Part shown: piece after piece, positions 11,653 through 22,163 of the stretch
Numbering within the stretch: position 1 is the first letter of the stretch
How the letters are laid out: every line of letters starts with the position of its first letter
Source of the DNA: Scilla litardierei
Taxonomy: Eukaryota > Streptophyta > Magnoliopsida > Asparagales > Asparagaceae
Length of the DNA: 64,000 nucleotides
Reading direction: 5' to 3'
Assembly (NCBI GenBank): GCA_030789695.1
Contig: CM061134.1
Location: 57,915,334 to 57,979,333, forward strand
The notes under the pieces: model-generated
The model's database searches: none
What the model was told of the DNA's origin: nothing
The model's input: only the letters and a program-made list of their open reading frames with translations
Translations under genes and position numbers: made by a program

Positions 11653-12504
11653 TCAGCACCTACGCATTCCCATAGATGATAAGTGTTTGAAGAACACATC
11701 TCTGGGGATCGCCTTAGTAAGGGGATCCGCTATCATCTTATGCGTGGATATGTATCCTATGTCTACTTCCTTCCGTTTGTCATAGTCCTTCGCAAACTTG
11801 AATCGAATATCAATGTTTTTGGTCTTACAATGAAATTTAGGATCTTTGACATAGGCAATCGAAGCTTGACTATCACTGTATATAGGAACAGTGCTCGAGT
11901 CAGTGGCATCCGTCAGCCTGTCTAAGAATTTCCTAAGCCAAACAGCTTCTTGGACCGCCATGCTGAATGCTACAAATTCGGCTTCCATGGTTGATAGGGT
12001 GATGCAGGTTTGCTTCTTGCTGCTCCAGGATATTGCACCATTCCTGAGCAAGAAAACAAAGCCTGAGGTAGATCTTCGCTCGTCGAGATCACCTGCCCAA
12101 TCAGCATCGGTATAGCATTCGAGTCTCAAGGTATTGCCTTGATAGCACAACGCATAGTCCGCAGTCCCTTTGAGGTACCTTAATATCCTCTTCACCGCTT
12201 TCCAGTGTGCATGTCCTGGGTTGGATTGGTAACGGCCTACCATACCAACAGCATAGTAAATGTCCGGTCTGGTACACAGCATGGCGTACATCAAACTCCC
12301 GACAGCACTGGAGTATGGAACCTTTTCCATAGCTTTCTTTTCTTTTGGATCTTTGGGACACATTTCCAAACATAGACCCTCGCCTTTGCTTATTGGAGCA
12401 ACAAGGCGAGCTTTATATTTCTTGATGGAGCCATCAGCCTTATGCTTGATTTTGAGAACCCACTTGTTCCCAATGGCTCTACGTCCCTTAGGTAAATCAA
12501 CCAA
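11653..12504 (-). pseudogene. Nested copia RT/RNase H with RT core deleted
   Basis: The frame opens with the RT N-terminus (NKWVLKIKHKADGS, YKARLVA) and jumps at about 12398 straight to PISKGEG, which normally follows the RT core. The catalytic motifs, including the YVDD box, are missing; about 250 residues were lost in frame by comparison with the usual length. Downstream is an intact-looking RNase H: LMYAMLCTRPDI, YTDADWAGD, SWSSKKQT, STMEAEF, YSDSQASI and ADPLTKA. A TGG-to-TAG stop at about 12508 and a frameshift near 12676 further separate it from integrase. Confidence 0.9.
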
Positions 12505-12671
12505 GTCCTAGACTTGGTTTGTTTTCATGGATTGAAGTTCTTCTTCCATCGCCGCTATCCATTTATCTTTATTAGGGCATGCGACGGCCTGTTTGAAATT
12601 TACAGGTTCGTCATCATCTTGTAGTAATGTCATGAATGTTTGAGGAAATTCATCCTCAAATCTCAGAGGTG

Positions 12672-15137
12672 TTACCTCGTTCGCTTACTACGTCTTGCTT
12701 GAGTTTGATCACTCCCACTTGGAATGACATCACTCCCACTTGGAATGACATCACTCCCACTCGGAATAGGATTGGTATCGTTCGTATCATCCATAGGTGA
12801 AGTATGAGGGTCATTTTCCTCTTCACCAAGAATTCTCCCACTCGAACGTTCCGATCCTTTTTGATCCCAAGTCTCAAACAAGGATAAGTCTTGACTTATC
12901 TCACCCTGTCTTGGAAACTCATTTTCCAAGAAGACAACATTCCTCGATTCGAATTCTATTAGACCCCCATTGTCCTCTTGACCGACGAAAACATATCCTT
13001 TGGAGTTTTCAGCGTATCGGATGAAGATACACTTCCTCCCACGTGGCCCAAGTTTGCCATATTTGTGAGAGGATAAATGTGCGTAAGAGGCACAACCCCA
13101 AGGTTTTAAAATGCTTAAGTCTGGAGTTCTATTGTTCCACAACTCATAAGGAGTAGAACTTACCGACTTCGAGGGTGCACGGTTTAAGATGAATGCTGCC
13201 GTCAATAATGCATCACCCCAAAAGGTGATGGGCAAATTTGCCTGAGACACCATTGATCGGACCATTTCCATCAATGTCCTATTTCTTCTTTCCGCAACAC
13301 CGTTTTGTTGCGGAGTATAAGGCATAGTTATTTGATGAACTATGCCTTTTTCATCACAGAGTTCCTTAAAACTCGTTGATTGATATTCTCCACCCCGATC
13401 GGTTCGCAAGACCTTTATCTTGCGATCTAGTTGATTTTCCACTAAACTCATATAGTTTTTGAAGCAAGATAAAGCTTCATGTTTGTGGGAAATCAAATAA
13501 ATGTGACCGAAACGGGTGAAGTCATCAATGAAGGTGATGAAATAGGATTTCCTGCGTCTTGTCTTAACATTCATTGGACCGCAAATTTCCGAATGGATAA
13601 GCTGTAATGGAACTTCGGCCCTTGTGCCAGTTCCAAACAGCTTGCTACAAGTTTTCCCTACAAGACAATGTTCACAAGTTGACATTTCAACTTTTGAAAC
13701 ATTAGATAGCAAGCCACTTTTGGAAAGTTTATCCATTCTAGTTGGTCCAATGTGACCAAGTCTTGCATGCCAACAAATGATCTCAGATTCAGAATTAGAA
13801 GCATTTGTCAAATGGAAACTTTCATTAATAGAAGAAGAATCAACATACATAGTGTTTAAAACAATCAATCCATTACAAACATTACCCGACCCAACTAAAG
13901 AACTATTACAAACAAGGTTAACATTTTGTTCATAGAACCTCCATTCATAACCTAAAGACATTAACATGACCACAGATACGATATTCCTTCGAATATCTGG
14001 AGCAAAGAGGACGTCGTGCAATAATAGAGTCCGGCCGTTGTCGAGAACTAGCTTGCATGTTCCGACGCCCTTGACTTCAACACGAGTGTTGTTGCCGACG
14101 TATATCCACTTTGTTCCTTGAGTTATCCTCCGATACTCTACGAAGAACCTTCTGTCCTTCGCTACGTGGTCTGTGACCCCTGAATCAATCAACCAAAAAT
14201 AGTTAGATTCAGCAAGAAACATGGAACTAGAAACACATATGTAACTAGCACTACAAGTTACCATATCACTTCCATCCGTACACGTACGGGCGAAGTGACC
14301 GTACTTGTTGCACTTAAAGCACTTGATCTTCTTCGAGTTTTTCTTCTTTGAGTGCACATTCTTTTGCCACTTTTTGTTCTTAGTCTTCTTTGAGGTTTTC
14401 GGTTCTTGCTTTCGTTCGTTCATAAACCTTAAGCGTTTATCTTTCCGCTTCTTTCCTCCATGTGAGGAACTAGCGGCCATGTGCACTTCGGCACTAGGTT
14501 TTGCGGCTTGAATCCGCTCTTCCTCGAGTTCGAGGTGTTTGGATACATCGCTTAAGGTTTTAATGCACTCATTATGAGTGAGGTGCATTTTCATGTTATC
14601 CCAGCTATCTGGGAGTGATTTAATGACTGCTTGGATCTGCTGTTCGTCAGACAGCGTAAGACCCGCATCCTTCAATTCAGCTATGAGATTCGCCATGTGG
14701 CGGAGATGCTTTTTCATAGATTGATCTCGCCACATTTTGTACGAATCAAATTGAATATTTAAGGAGCGGAGTTTGGTGACCGAAGTTCCACCAAACTTTA
14801 TTTCTAGCCCAGACCATATGTCTTTGGCTAGGTCGAATTCCCGAAATAGACGCATTATGTCATTGTCCATTGCGGATAATAACGTAATACGTGCTATTTT
14901 GTTCTTTCGAGTCCAAGTCTCATAAGCTTCTCGGTCCCTCTTGTGTTGGGCCGTATTGCCCAACTCAGGTTCTTCCAATACGTTTTGGAGTGTTTCAAGC
15001 ACATCTTGCTCCTCCAAAACATATTGGATTTTTATTGACCAAAGTTTATAATTGTCGCCGTTGAGCTTCTCACCTTTGTTAAGCTCGGCGACAATGTTCT
15101 TAGAAGCGGTAGACATATTCGAATCAAAAAACTGCAA
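12672..15137 (-). CDS. Nested copia gag-protease-integrase
   Basis: An 821-residue open frame. The likely start is the second Met (MSTASK, 15116), because gag proteins of this type begin there. In order: the UBN2-like gag (LNGDNYKLW), a lysine-rich stretch, a CCHC knuckle CFKCNKYGHFARTC, protease WLIDSGVTDHV (the usual A after DSG is V), the integrase zinc site (HARLGHIG, CEHCLVGK), the integrase core (LRTDRGGEY, QQNGVAERRNRT) and an acidic C-terminus. The first catalytic Asp seems replaced: IHSEICGP stands where family members usually have HSDICGP. A three-copy run of SGSDVIPSG-type repeat lies near the end. Confidence 0.93.
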   Translation of the reverse strand: MQFFDSNMSTASKNIVAELNKGEKLNGDNYKLWSIKIQYVLEEQDVLETLQNVLEEPELGNTAQHKRDREAYETWTRKNKIARITLLSAMDNDIMRLFREFDLAKDIWSGLEIKFGGTSVTKLRSLNIQFDSYKMWRDQSMKKHLRHMANLIAELKDAGLTLSDEQQIQAVIKSLPDSWDNMKMHLTHNECIKTLSDVSKHLELEEERIQAAKPSAEVHMAASSSHGGKKRKDKRLRFMNERKQEPKTSKKTKNKKWQKNVHSKKKNSKKIKCFKCNKYGHFARTCTDGSDMVTCSASYICVSSSMFLAESNYFWLIDSGVTDHVAKDRRFFVEYRRITQGTKWIYVGNNTRVEVKGVGTCKLVLDNGRTLLLHDVLFAPDIRRNIVSVVMLMSLGYEWRFYEQNVNLVCNSSLVGSGNVCNGLIVLNTMYVDSSSINESFHLTNASNSESEIICWHARLGHIGPTRMDKLSKSGLLSNVSKVEMSTCEHCLVGKTCSKLFGTGTRAEVPLQLIHSEICGPMNVKTRRRKSYFITFIDDFTRFGHIYLISHKHEALSCFKNYMSLVENQLDRKIKVLRTDRGGEYQSTSFKELCDEKGIVHQITMPYTPQQNGVAERRNRTLMEMVRSMVSQANLPITFWGDALLTAAFILNRAPSKSVSSTPYELWNNRTPDLSILKPWGCASYAHLSSHKYGKLGPRGRKCIFIRYAENSKGYVFVGQEDNGGLIEFESRNVVFLENEFPRQGEISQDLSLFETWDQKGSERSSGRILGEEENDPHTSPMDDTNDTNPIPSGSDVIPSGSDVIPSGSDQTQARRSKRTR

Positions 15138-16881
15138 AGAAAATGAAAAACACGATCAAAATTCTATGCATAAAGTTTTGATTCTTTAAACACTTGATAA
15201 GTTCCTTGGATAAGCTGAAATGTTACTCAAGAATCGAGAAGTTCACTACGTTCCCAACTACCATCTAGAAGTAACTTTCAAAGTATCCCTCTTACTTATC
15301 TCATGTAAAAAGAAATCAGAAATGATACCCGTATGGTACCAGCAGCGGAAAAATACTTTTGAAAAACATATCTTTCAAAATGGAATAGGTGAGAGTTTGC
15401 GCAAAGAATTTTAGCGCAACAATTACCAAGCCACGAGACCTGTTCTACACACCCATGGGTTAGATAACCATGGCCGGATCGTGGTAGGACTTGGAATTCT
15501 AAATTGCGCTATCCCGATTAAGGACGGGACATAACCTATTTGAAAACATCTTTTTCAAAAAATTTGAAATACATTGGCTAATCTCCGTAGAGTAGAGCAC
15601 AATGTCATAAGTACATTGGCTAATCTCCGTAGAGTAGAGCACAATGACATGGCTAATCTCGCATGAAGTAGAGCACTATGGCTAATCTTCAAGGAGTAGA
15701 TCCCAAGAAAAAAAACTTTATAAAATAAGAGCAGACGACTATCGTTAGCCCCGTATGGGCTAGTCGGCACATTCGTGTTTGACCAAGGCCTTTTGACACC
15801 CCGTATGGGCTAGTCGGCAAGTTCGTGATCGACCAAGACCTTTTGCCGGATTGGTCGACCAAAAATTGGTCTACATCACTCCCGACCAGGGCCCCTGCCC
15901 TGGCCGAGGCTGGCCAAGGGCTGGCCAAGGGCCTCTACCCTGGCCGGCCAGGGGCGGCCTGCGGCAGCCCTGGCCACTGCCAGGGCCGGCCAGGCCACTG
16001 GCCTGGCCTCAGCCAGAGGCAGGCCTGGCCTCGGCCAGAGGTCGGCCAGGCCTCTGCCTGGCCTGGCCTAGGCCAGAGGCCAACCAGGCCTCTGCCTGAG
16101 GCCGGCCAGGCCACTCTGGCCTGGCCTGGCCTCGGCCAGAGGCCGGCCTGGCCATGGCCAGAGGCCGGCCAGGCCACTCTGCCTAGCCTGGCCTCGGCCA
16201 GAGGCCGGCCAGGCCCCCTGGCCTGGCCTGGCCTTAGCCAGAGGTCGGCCATGGTCGGCCATGGTCCGGCCATGGCCATTTTGGCCTTGGCCGGCCATGA
16301 CCCATTGGTCATGGCCGGCCTCCCCCATTCACGGGGTTGGCCGCACACCCCCACCGGAGGGGGTGGCCGTGGTGGTGTTCGTCGTCATTGGCCGTAGCCA
16401 ACCCCCTCCGCATGGGGAGGGGGAGTGCATTGCCTCCATTGCCCATTTGGCTATATATTTCATGCACCAAAATTCATCTTCACCGATGGGAATAACCACC
16501 ATCTTCTTCTCCGGTGAAGCACCCGTTCGTCGAGGAAGTAGTTATCCTCCAATGGCCGTGTGCCAAAAAAATAACCCACTTCAAAAATTCGTAAACTATG
16601 CGCTCCACATGAAGAGAGCGCCCATTCCCTATGAATGGAGACTCAGCATCCATGAAGAGAGCGAGTTTGACGATATGAACGGTCGGTTCTTCCCGTCACG
16701 GAGAGTTCCTGCCATATCCGTAATGACAGAAGACCCTAACGTGAAAAGAACAACCGCTACGTTCTCTCCGTCACGAAGCATTCCTACCATATCCGTAATG
16801 GTAGGATACCCATTCGTGAAAAAGACAACGCCTCATTCATTGGTTCGACGGGGCGGCGGTTTGACCGGGGCGAACCCGTAT
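15138..16881 (-). other. Nested copia long 5' leader
   Basis: 1.7 kb between PBS and gag without a credible gene. On the plus strand it holds two near-identical copies of GGCTAATCTCCGTAGAGTAG (about 15578-15650) and a shorter one, two copies of a block with the hairpin TAGCCC-CGTAT-GGGCTA or its remnant (about 15748 and 15800), the GGCC-rich array at 15885-16275, and a roughly 75-bp direct duplication (about 16686-16760 and 16761-16835). Confidence 0.65.
15885..16275. repeat. GGCC-rich tandem array in the copia leader
   Basis: Degenerate units of about 60 bp built from GGCCTCGGCCAGAGGCCGGC and CTGGCCTGGCC. It is extremely rich in CpG, CHG and self-complementary GGCC. All open frames across it are low-complexity by-products. 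Confidence 0.85.
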
Positions 16882-16894
16882 GGCTCTGATACCA
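16882..16894 (-). other. Nested copia primer-binding site
   Basis: On the minus strand it reads TGGTATCAGAGCC, the initiator-Met tRNA PBS, one base from the 5' LTR. Confidence 0.93.
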
Positions 16895-16895
16895 A

Positions 16896-17501
16896 TGTAG
16901 GAACCTGTCAAAACAGCGTTAGGATCGATAAATGAAGTTGAGAATTACGCTTGCGTATGCGGCACGGTAGTCTCGGAACTTCGCCTTCGGATTCGCCACG
17001 ACGGATCGAGTCTTCTCACGAACGGAGTAAGGCTAATAAATCCACAATCTAAATCTCTAATTTTAGACTAAGAACTTGGATAAAGAGAGAGGAAGGATTT
17101 CGACAGAGCTTCGCTAGAATGAAATGCAAGGCAAGAATACCATGCAAAAGTGTAAGGAAATGGCTAAGCCTTGGGTCTTATTTATAGCCCCCAAGGTAGT
17201 TATTTTAGGAGTAATTGTTCCTTTGGAACAATTTAACTAAAGTGTACCATCATACATGGTACAACATAAGCTTAAGTTGTACCATATGCATGGTACAACA
17301 TAAGCTTAAGATATTCCCCCTTTATTAGCCATATGTCGCATGCACTTATTCACATATAATGCGACTTTCCCACTAATCTAGAGATCCTCTCCACAAGGGA
17401 ACAGATTCCCTTTGCACACGACTTCGTGTACAAGACGTTCGAGGTCCGTATTCCCTCGTACATCCCCTACAAGGGTGTACAAACGTCATCCATATCCAAC
17501 A
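16896..17501 (-). repeat. Nested copia 5' LTR
   Basis: 606 bp, the same length as its partner, followed by the CTAAC duplication at 17502-17506. Confidence 0.95.
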
Positions 17502-19065
17502 CTAACTCCCATACTTGATTGCGTTCAAATTGCAGAAGTTCTTCTTGCATAGCTTCAATCCATGCTTCATCTGCAAAAGCTTCTTCTACTTTTTTCGGCT
17601 CAACGTTAGAAACAAATGCAACATGTGTCAAGTGTTCTATTTCAGATCTAGTTCTAATTCCTGCATCAATATCACCTATGACTTGTGTGTGTGGGTGATA
17701 TGTAACTTCAGGAAATGATTTAGGCAAGGAACTAGAGATGTCATTAGCAGTGATAGATTCATTATTGGGAGTAGATGCAATGATTATGCTATCATCATCA
17801 TTATGAGCTTTATTATGAGGTAGAGATTCATCAAATGTTACGTGTAGAGTTTCAACAATAGTTTCGAAACTTTTATTGTAAACTCTATATGCTTTACTAC
17901 GTAAAGAGTAACCGATAAATATTCCTTCATCCGCTTTGGAGTCAAATTTATCTAAGTTATCTTTAGTGTTCAGAATATAGCACTTACAACCAAAAACTCT
18001 GAAGTAAGATACTTTCGGAATTCGTTGGAGAAATAACTTATAAGGGGTCTTTTCAAAAGGTTTTCTTATTAAAACTTTGTTTTGAATATAGCACGTGGTT
18101 GCTACAGCTTCCGCCCAAAATCCTTTTGGAAGGTTGCTTTCACACAACATTGTTCGTGCACACTCTTGGAGTGTTCTATTCTTCCTTTCAACTACCCCAT
18201 TTTGAGGAGCAGCTCTAGGAAAAGCAAAAGTATGAGAAATGCCTCGTTCTTCACAAAACAGTTTAAAGTGTTCATTTTCAAATTCACCACCGTGATCACT
18301 TCTTAAAGAAATAATTTTCAAAGAGTATAAACGTTCGATTCTTTTGAAAAATATTTCGAATTCACGGAAGGCATCATTCTTATGAGTTAAGAATAATACC
18401 CACGTATATCGAGTAAAATCATCAACTATGACAAATACGTATCTAGAGTTACATAAGGATGGAGTTCTAGTTGGGCCAAACAAGTCCATATGGAGTAGTT
18501 CAAGTGCCCCATTAGAACTAAGAGCTCCAATATTCTTAAATGAACACTTATGCATTTTGCCAAATTGACATGAATTGCATATTTTATCCAATTTAAAATT
18601 TATTTTGGGAAGTCCTTGCACCAACTCTTTCCTAGAAATCTTATCCATGTTTTTGATGTTCACATGACCAAATCGTCTATGCCAGAGCAAAGGATCATTT
18701 GTTGAAACAATTAAACATACATTTGATTCATATTCATTTAATCTAAGTACATAAATATTTTCTACTCGCTTGCCCTTAACAAGAATATTTTTCATATCCT
18801 TGTCATAGACTAAGCAGGAGTCAAGAGTAAATAGAACTTTCATACCTTTGTTGCACAGTTGACTTATGCTTATCAGATTATGCTTTAATCCTTTCACCAA
18901 GCTTACATCTTTGATGAGCAATTTTGAAGGACTACCGATATTACCTATTCCGACAATTTTACCTTTCTTGTTGTCACCAAATGTCATGGTTCCGCCATCA
19001 TACATTTTTAGATTGCTATGTAGTTTTGCGTTCCATGTCATGTGTGCGGAGCATCCGCTATCCAT
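17502..19065 (-). pseudogene. Sirevirus protease-integrase
   Basis: First part of the Sirevirus pol frame, cut at 17502 by the nested copia and continuing at 10011. It opens with the aspartic protease motif MDSGCSAHMTW. Then follow the integrase zinc site (LWHRRFGHVN, CNSCQFGK), catalytic core residues in LLHMDLFGP, LRSDHGGEFEN and PQNGVVERKNRT, the C-terminal GCKCYILN-type fold and EAWIEAMQEELLQFERNQVWELV. All three catalytic acidic residues are visible. An in-frame stop lies just upstream of MDSG, so protease is not obviously fused to gag. Confidence 0.92.
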
Positions 19066-19239
19066 TATCTATATGTCCTGAAAGAAAATAATTTTGACAC
19101 GTTTGGTACCCACTTATAATTGGGTTCGATTTGTTAGAGAGAAGACAATTTTATTGTTATGTGCGATCTTGAATGTTGGGTATCAGAAGAATATACATGA
19201 AGCATGTGGATACCCTGATGCTTGTACAAAATGAAAGAA

Positions 19240-20331
19240 TTACTTATTAGGAACCCAAATTCGATTTGAATTTGATTTCCTATGAACAAATGAATCATTA
19301 TAAAATCCATGCATACTTCTAGTCAAATTATGAACATAAACATTTTTATCATGTAGACATAAGTGTTTAGGTACCCATATCATGTTAGGTCTAATATTGT
19401 GTACATTGTGAGGTTTGTGTATAAAATGTGATTTTAGATACGCATTGTGTATAGCATGTGGTTTATGTGACATGTGGGATGTATTGTGTCCAACATTTTT
19501 ATACACAAGAGTATGCTTTCTAACATTTGTATGCACAACATTTTTACAATTGTTACTAGAGGTAGAAGCATAAGCATTCTTATTATGTGATGTGGATACA
19601 TGCTTTTGTGAATGAGTAGCTTTTGCACTTGGATTTGTCTTAAACTCATCAAGCTTAAGAACTAATTCTTCATGTTTAAGCTTACTCGTGCTCAAAACGT
19701 TTTCAAGCATCTCAATTCTATCATTTAAACTGGAAACATAAATAGCATGTTCAGTTTTCAGTGCATCGTGATCACATACTAATTTGTCATGTTCTTTGTG
19801 CAGAGTCTTGTGTTTCTTGTCTAGAACCTTGTGTTTCTTTGACAAACGTTCATATTCTCTATAGAGATTTTCATATGCGCTTGCAATGTCAAATTCATTT
19901 TCTTCATCAGAACTAGAATCACTTATCTCGTTTTTGTCGTTTTGATGTGCCATCATGCATAGTTCTTCATTGTTGACTTGAGGTATCTTCATGGGTGTTT
20001 GGATCTCATTTGATCTTGATCCGAATCTTTCGTCTAATAGGTTTAAGATTTGATGTGCGGTTTCCGCCTTTTCTACAAGATCTAATATTTGATCAGTTAA
20101 TCCAGTGTAAATTAAATGCATTACCTTGAGGTTGTTGAAGTAGGCTTCCTCTTGATCAGGACTCCATTGAGTTTGTGGTATGGTTGGAATCTCGTACGGT
20201 TCTCTGAGAGATCTCATGTATTTCAGATCTTGTGCCTCTAAGAAGATTTCCATTCTTCTTTTCCATTGAGAATAGAGATTGTCGTTGAAGATCGGAGGAG
20301 TGTGAGTGTTGCAGATGTTTGTTGATGCCAT
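19240..20331 (-). CDS. Sirevirus gag
   Basis: 363 residues from MASTNIC at 20331, just inside the PBS; the open frame upstream of that Met only reads through the PBS. The N-terminal half is copia gag (LYSQWKRRMEIFLEAQ, YFNNLKVMHLIYTGL, TAHQILNLLDERFGS). Then come an acidic stretch SSSDEENEFDIASAYENLY, a coiled coil of KKHK and HKEHDK heptads at about residues 150-230, and a His- and Asn-rich C-terminus with IWVPKH and RIWVPNK. No CCHC zinc knuckle is present, which is unusual for gag. Confidence 0.88.
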   Translation of the reverse strand: MASTNICNTHTPPIFNDNLYSQWKRRMEIFLEAQDLKYMRSLREPYEIPTIPQTQWSPDQEEAYFNNLKVMHLIYTGLTDQILDLVEKAETAHQILNLLDERFGSRSNEIQTPMKIPQVNNEELCMMAHQNDKNEISDSSSDEENEFDIASAYENLYREYERLSKKHKVLDKKHKTLHKEHDKLVCDHDALKTEHAIYVSSLNDRIEMLENVLSTSKLKHEELVLKLDEFKTNPSAKATHSQKHVSTSHNKNAYASTSSNNCKNVVHTNVRKHTLVYKNVGHNTSHMSHKPHAIHNAYLKSHFIHKPHNVHNIRPNMIWVPKHLCLHDKNVYVHNLTRSMHGFYNDSFVHRKSNSNRIWVPNK

Positions 20332-20339
20332 CGCTTTAA

Positions 20340-20355
20340 CCTTACTCTGATACCA
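20340..20355 (-). other. Sirevirus primer-binding site
   Basis: The minus strand reads TGGTATCAGAGTAAGG, initiator-Met type, two bases inside the 5' LTR. Confidence 0.92.
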
Positions 20356-20357
20356 AG

Positions 20358-22038
20358 TGTTGGATCCTGTGGATGGCAAACAACACTAGAAGGGGGGGTT
20401 GAATAGTGTTGTGCAAATAGTAAACTTTTTCGATTGTTAATAAACGTCCTTCTAATGTTGCCTAAGAAACCAAGTAGAGCGATCTACGCTTGGTTCTTAA
20501 TCAACAAAATAATCTTAAAACACACAGAGTAATTTCACAGCAGGTAGTCGACTCCCTATGAACATTGGTCGACTCCCAGAGTATTTATACGCACAGATAA
20601 GATTGCAAGTGATACAAATATTATATTCATAGCGGATAAAAGTAAGTTGATCTTTGCAATAGATAAACAACAATTAGCAAATAATAAAGTAAGAGCAAAG
20701 ATAAACAAACACAGATAAGCAATTACAGACACAAAGATTTTTATCCTGGTTCCCCACAACTTTTGGGTACGTCCAGTCCCCGACCAATCGGGTACGAGAT
20801 TTTCCACTATCTGCCTTGGCAAATACAAGTATCTAACTCCACACGTTAGGATTTCCAACGACCTAGTCTTGACCAGGATTTCCAACTGGCAACACCTAGA
20901 CTTGTCTAGTGTTCCAACAACACAATAAAAATGATATCCAATTCACCACAATAAATTGGTGGAGATTGGTTTTACACCCAGATTCTATAGCCAAACAATG
21001 ATAGACAAAATTGTGTGTAGTGGCTTGATAGAATGAGATTCTAAATCACACAAAGATACGAATGAATTCTTTGTGATCTAGATCTAATGTTTTTCAAAAA
21101 TCCTTTAAACAAAAAAATAAGAGAAAAGTAATACGGATTTGAAAAACAGTTTAGCCAATAAAATAAGAATATGATCTTTAAAAATAATAACAGGATTTTG
21201 CAAGATCACAAATAAAATCGAATTGGCTAGAGAAAGAATGAGAGCTTAGAACTTTTAGAGCGTTTGCACGAGAGATTTTGAATTGGATAAGTGTTGTGTT
21301 TTTCTCAATGAAAACAGTCCTCTATTTATAGGACAAAACTGAGAATTCGAATTTCAAAAATACTTTGACTTTTGTCCCAAAAATTATGGAGAAAATCGCT
21401 CAACGATATTTCAAAATTCAAGTTAAAACGTCAAACTTTGACAGCTGGTAGTCGACTCCCTAGGAGTGGTAGTCGACTCCCAGTGTGTTTCAGGAAATCT
21501 TGATTCTCAGCTGGTAGTCGACTCCCTGCCTTTGGTAGTCGACTCCCAGAGGAGTTTTTCCTGTGACACAGCTAGTCAGACAGGTAGCTAACTCCAGGGT
21601 GTGTGGAGTTTCACTACGGAATTTATAAGATGACTAGAGAAAGCTCTCAAAAACATTTTTGAAGATTATTTAAAAGATATTCAAAAATATTTTCAAATTG
21701 TTTTGTGTGTGTGTGTTTGTCTATATGATTTGGCTTTAACAATACCCTAAAAAGACACAACACACTCACTATAGACTTAGGACACGTCTTCGGAAGCTTG
21801 ATCAGTTTGATGAAGTAGATGTGAGCTTCACTTGAGCTTCTTGTTCTATTTGATCTTTGAACTTCATTATTTGATCTTAGACACGTTCGTCCTAGTCTTT
21901 GAGCGTAAATTGCGCTTCTTTGAGTATGAGTAAAGCTTCGCATATCCCACACACTTAATTGTAGTGTAGTTAGTAAACTAAGCTTCATTTGGTGTGCTCA
22001 TCATCAAAATCACTTGGGGTGGAATTCAATTTCCATCA
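20358..22038 (-). repeat. Sirevirus 5' LTR
   Basis: 1681 bp. Palindromes of the GGTAGTCGACTCCC type cluster at 21446-21546, just upstream of the minus-strand TATA box (21324-21330), with another pair near 20542-20577. Confidence 0.93.
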
Positions 22039-22163
22039 TAGGTCACATCCCTATCTCGCGATAATTTTCGCTTTCTTCTTTTTCATTTTTATTTTCTTAT
22101 TCTTATTTTCTATCTTTGTCTGTTTCTATCCCACTTTTACTTCACGAGTGTTTGTTGCTTTTC

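Larger units (their letters stand above)
10012..17501 (-). mobile_element. Ty1/copia element nested in Sirevirus pol
   Basis: LTRs of 606 bp (10012-10617 and 16896-17501) begin TGTAGGAACC and end ATATCCAACA. The perfect TSD is CTAAC (10007-10011, 17502-17506). The PBS is initiator-Met. I count by eye about 15 differences between the LTRs, roughly 2.5%, so it is the youngest level of this nest. It carries gag-protease-integrase and a truncated RT-RNase H. Lineage is uncertain, perhaps TAR or Tork. Confidence 0.95.
6677..22038 (-). mobile_element. Sirevirus (Ty1/copia) inserted in the Athila-1 leader
   Basis: LTRs are 6677-8351 (3') and 20358-22038 (5'). The initiator-Met PBS is at 20340-20355 and repeated GGGGGAG tracts lie beside the 3' LTR. 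The TSD is TAGCT (6672-6676) against TAGGT (22039-22043); uninterrupted Athila-2 reads TAGCT at the equivalent place (about 60914), so the right copy has mutated. Gene order gag, protease, integrase, RT, RNase H is canonical. The pol frame is split between integrase and RT by another copia. Confidence 0.93.

Noticed and set aside
15825..16397. Long overlapping ORFs on both strands
   Set aside because: They are translations of the GGCC array; composition alone keeps the frames open.
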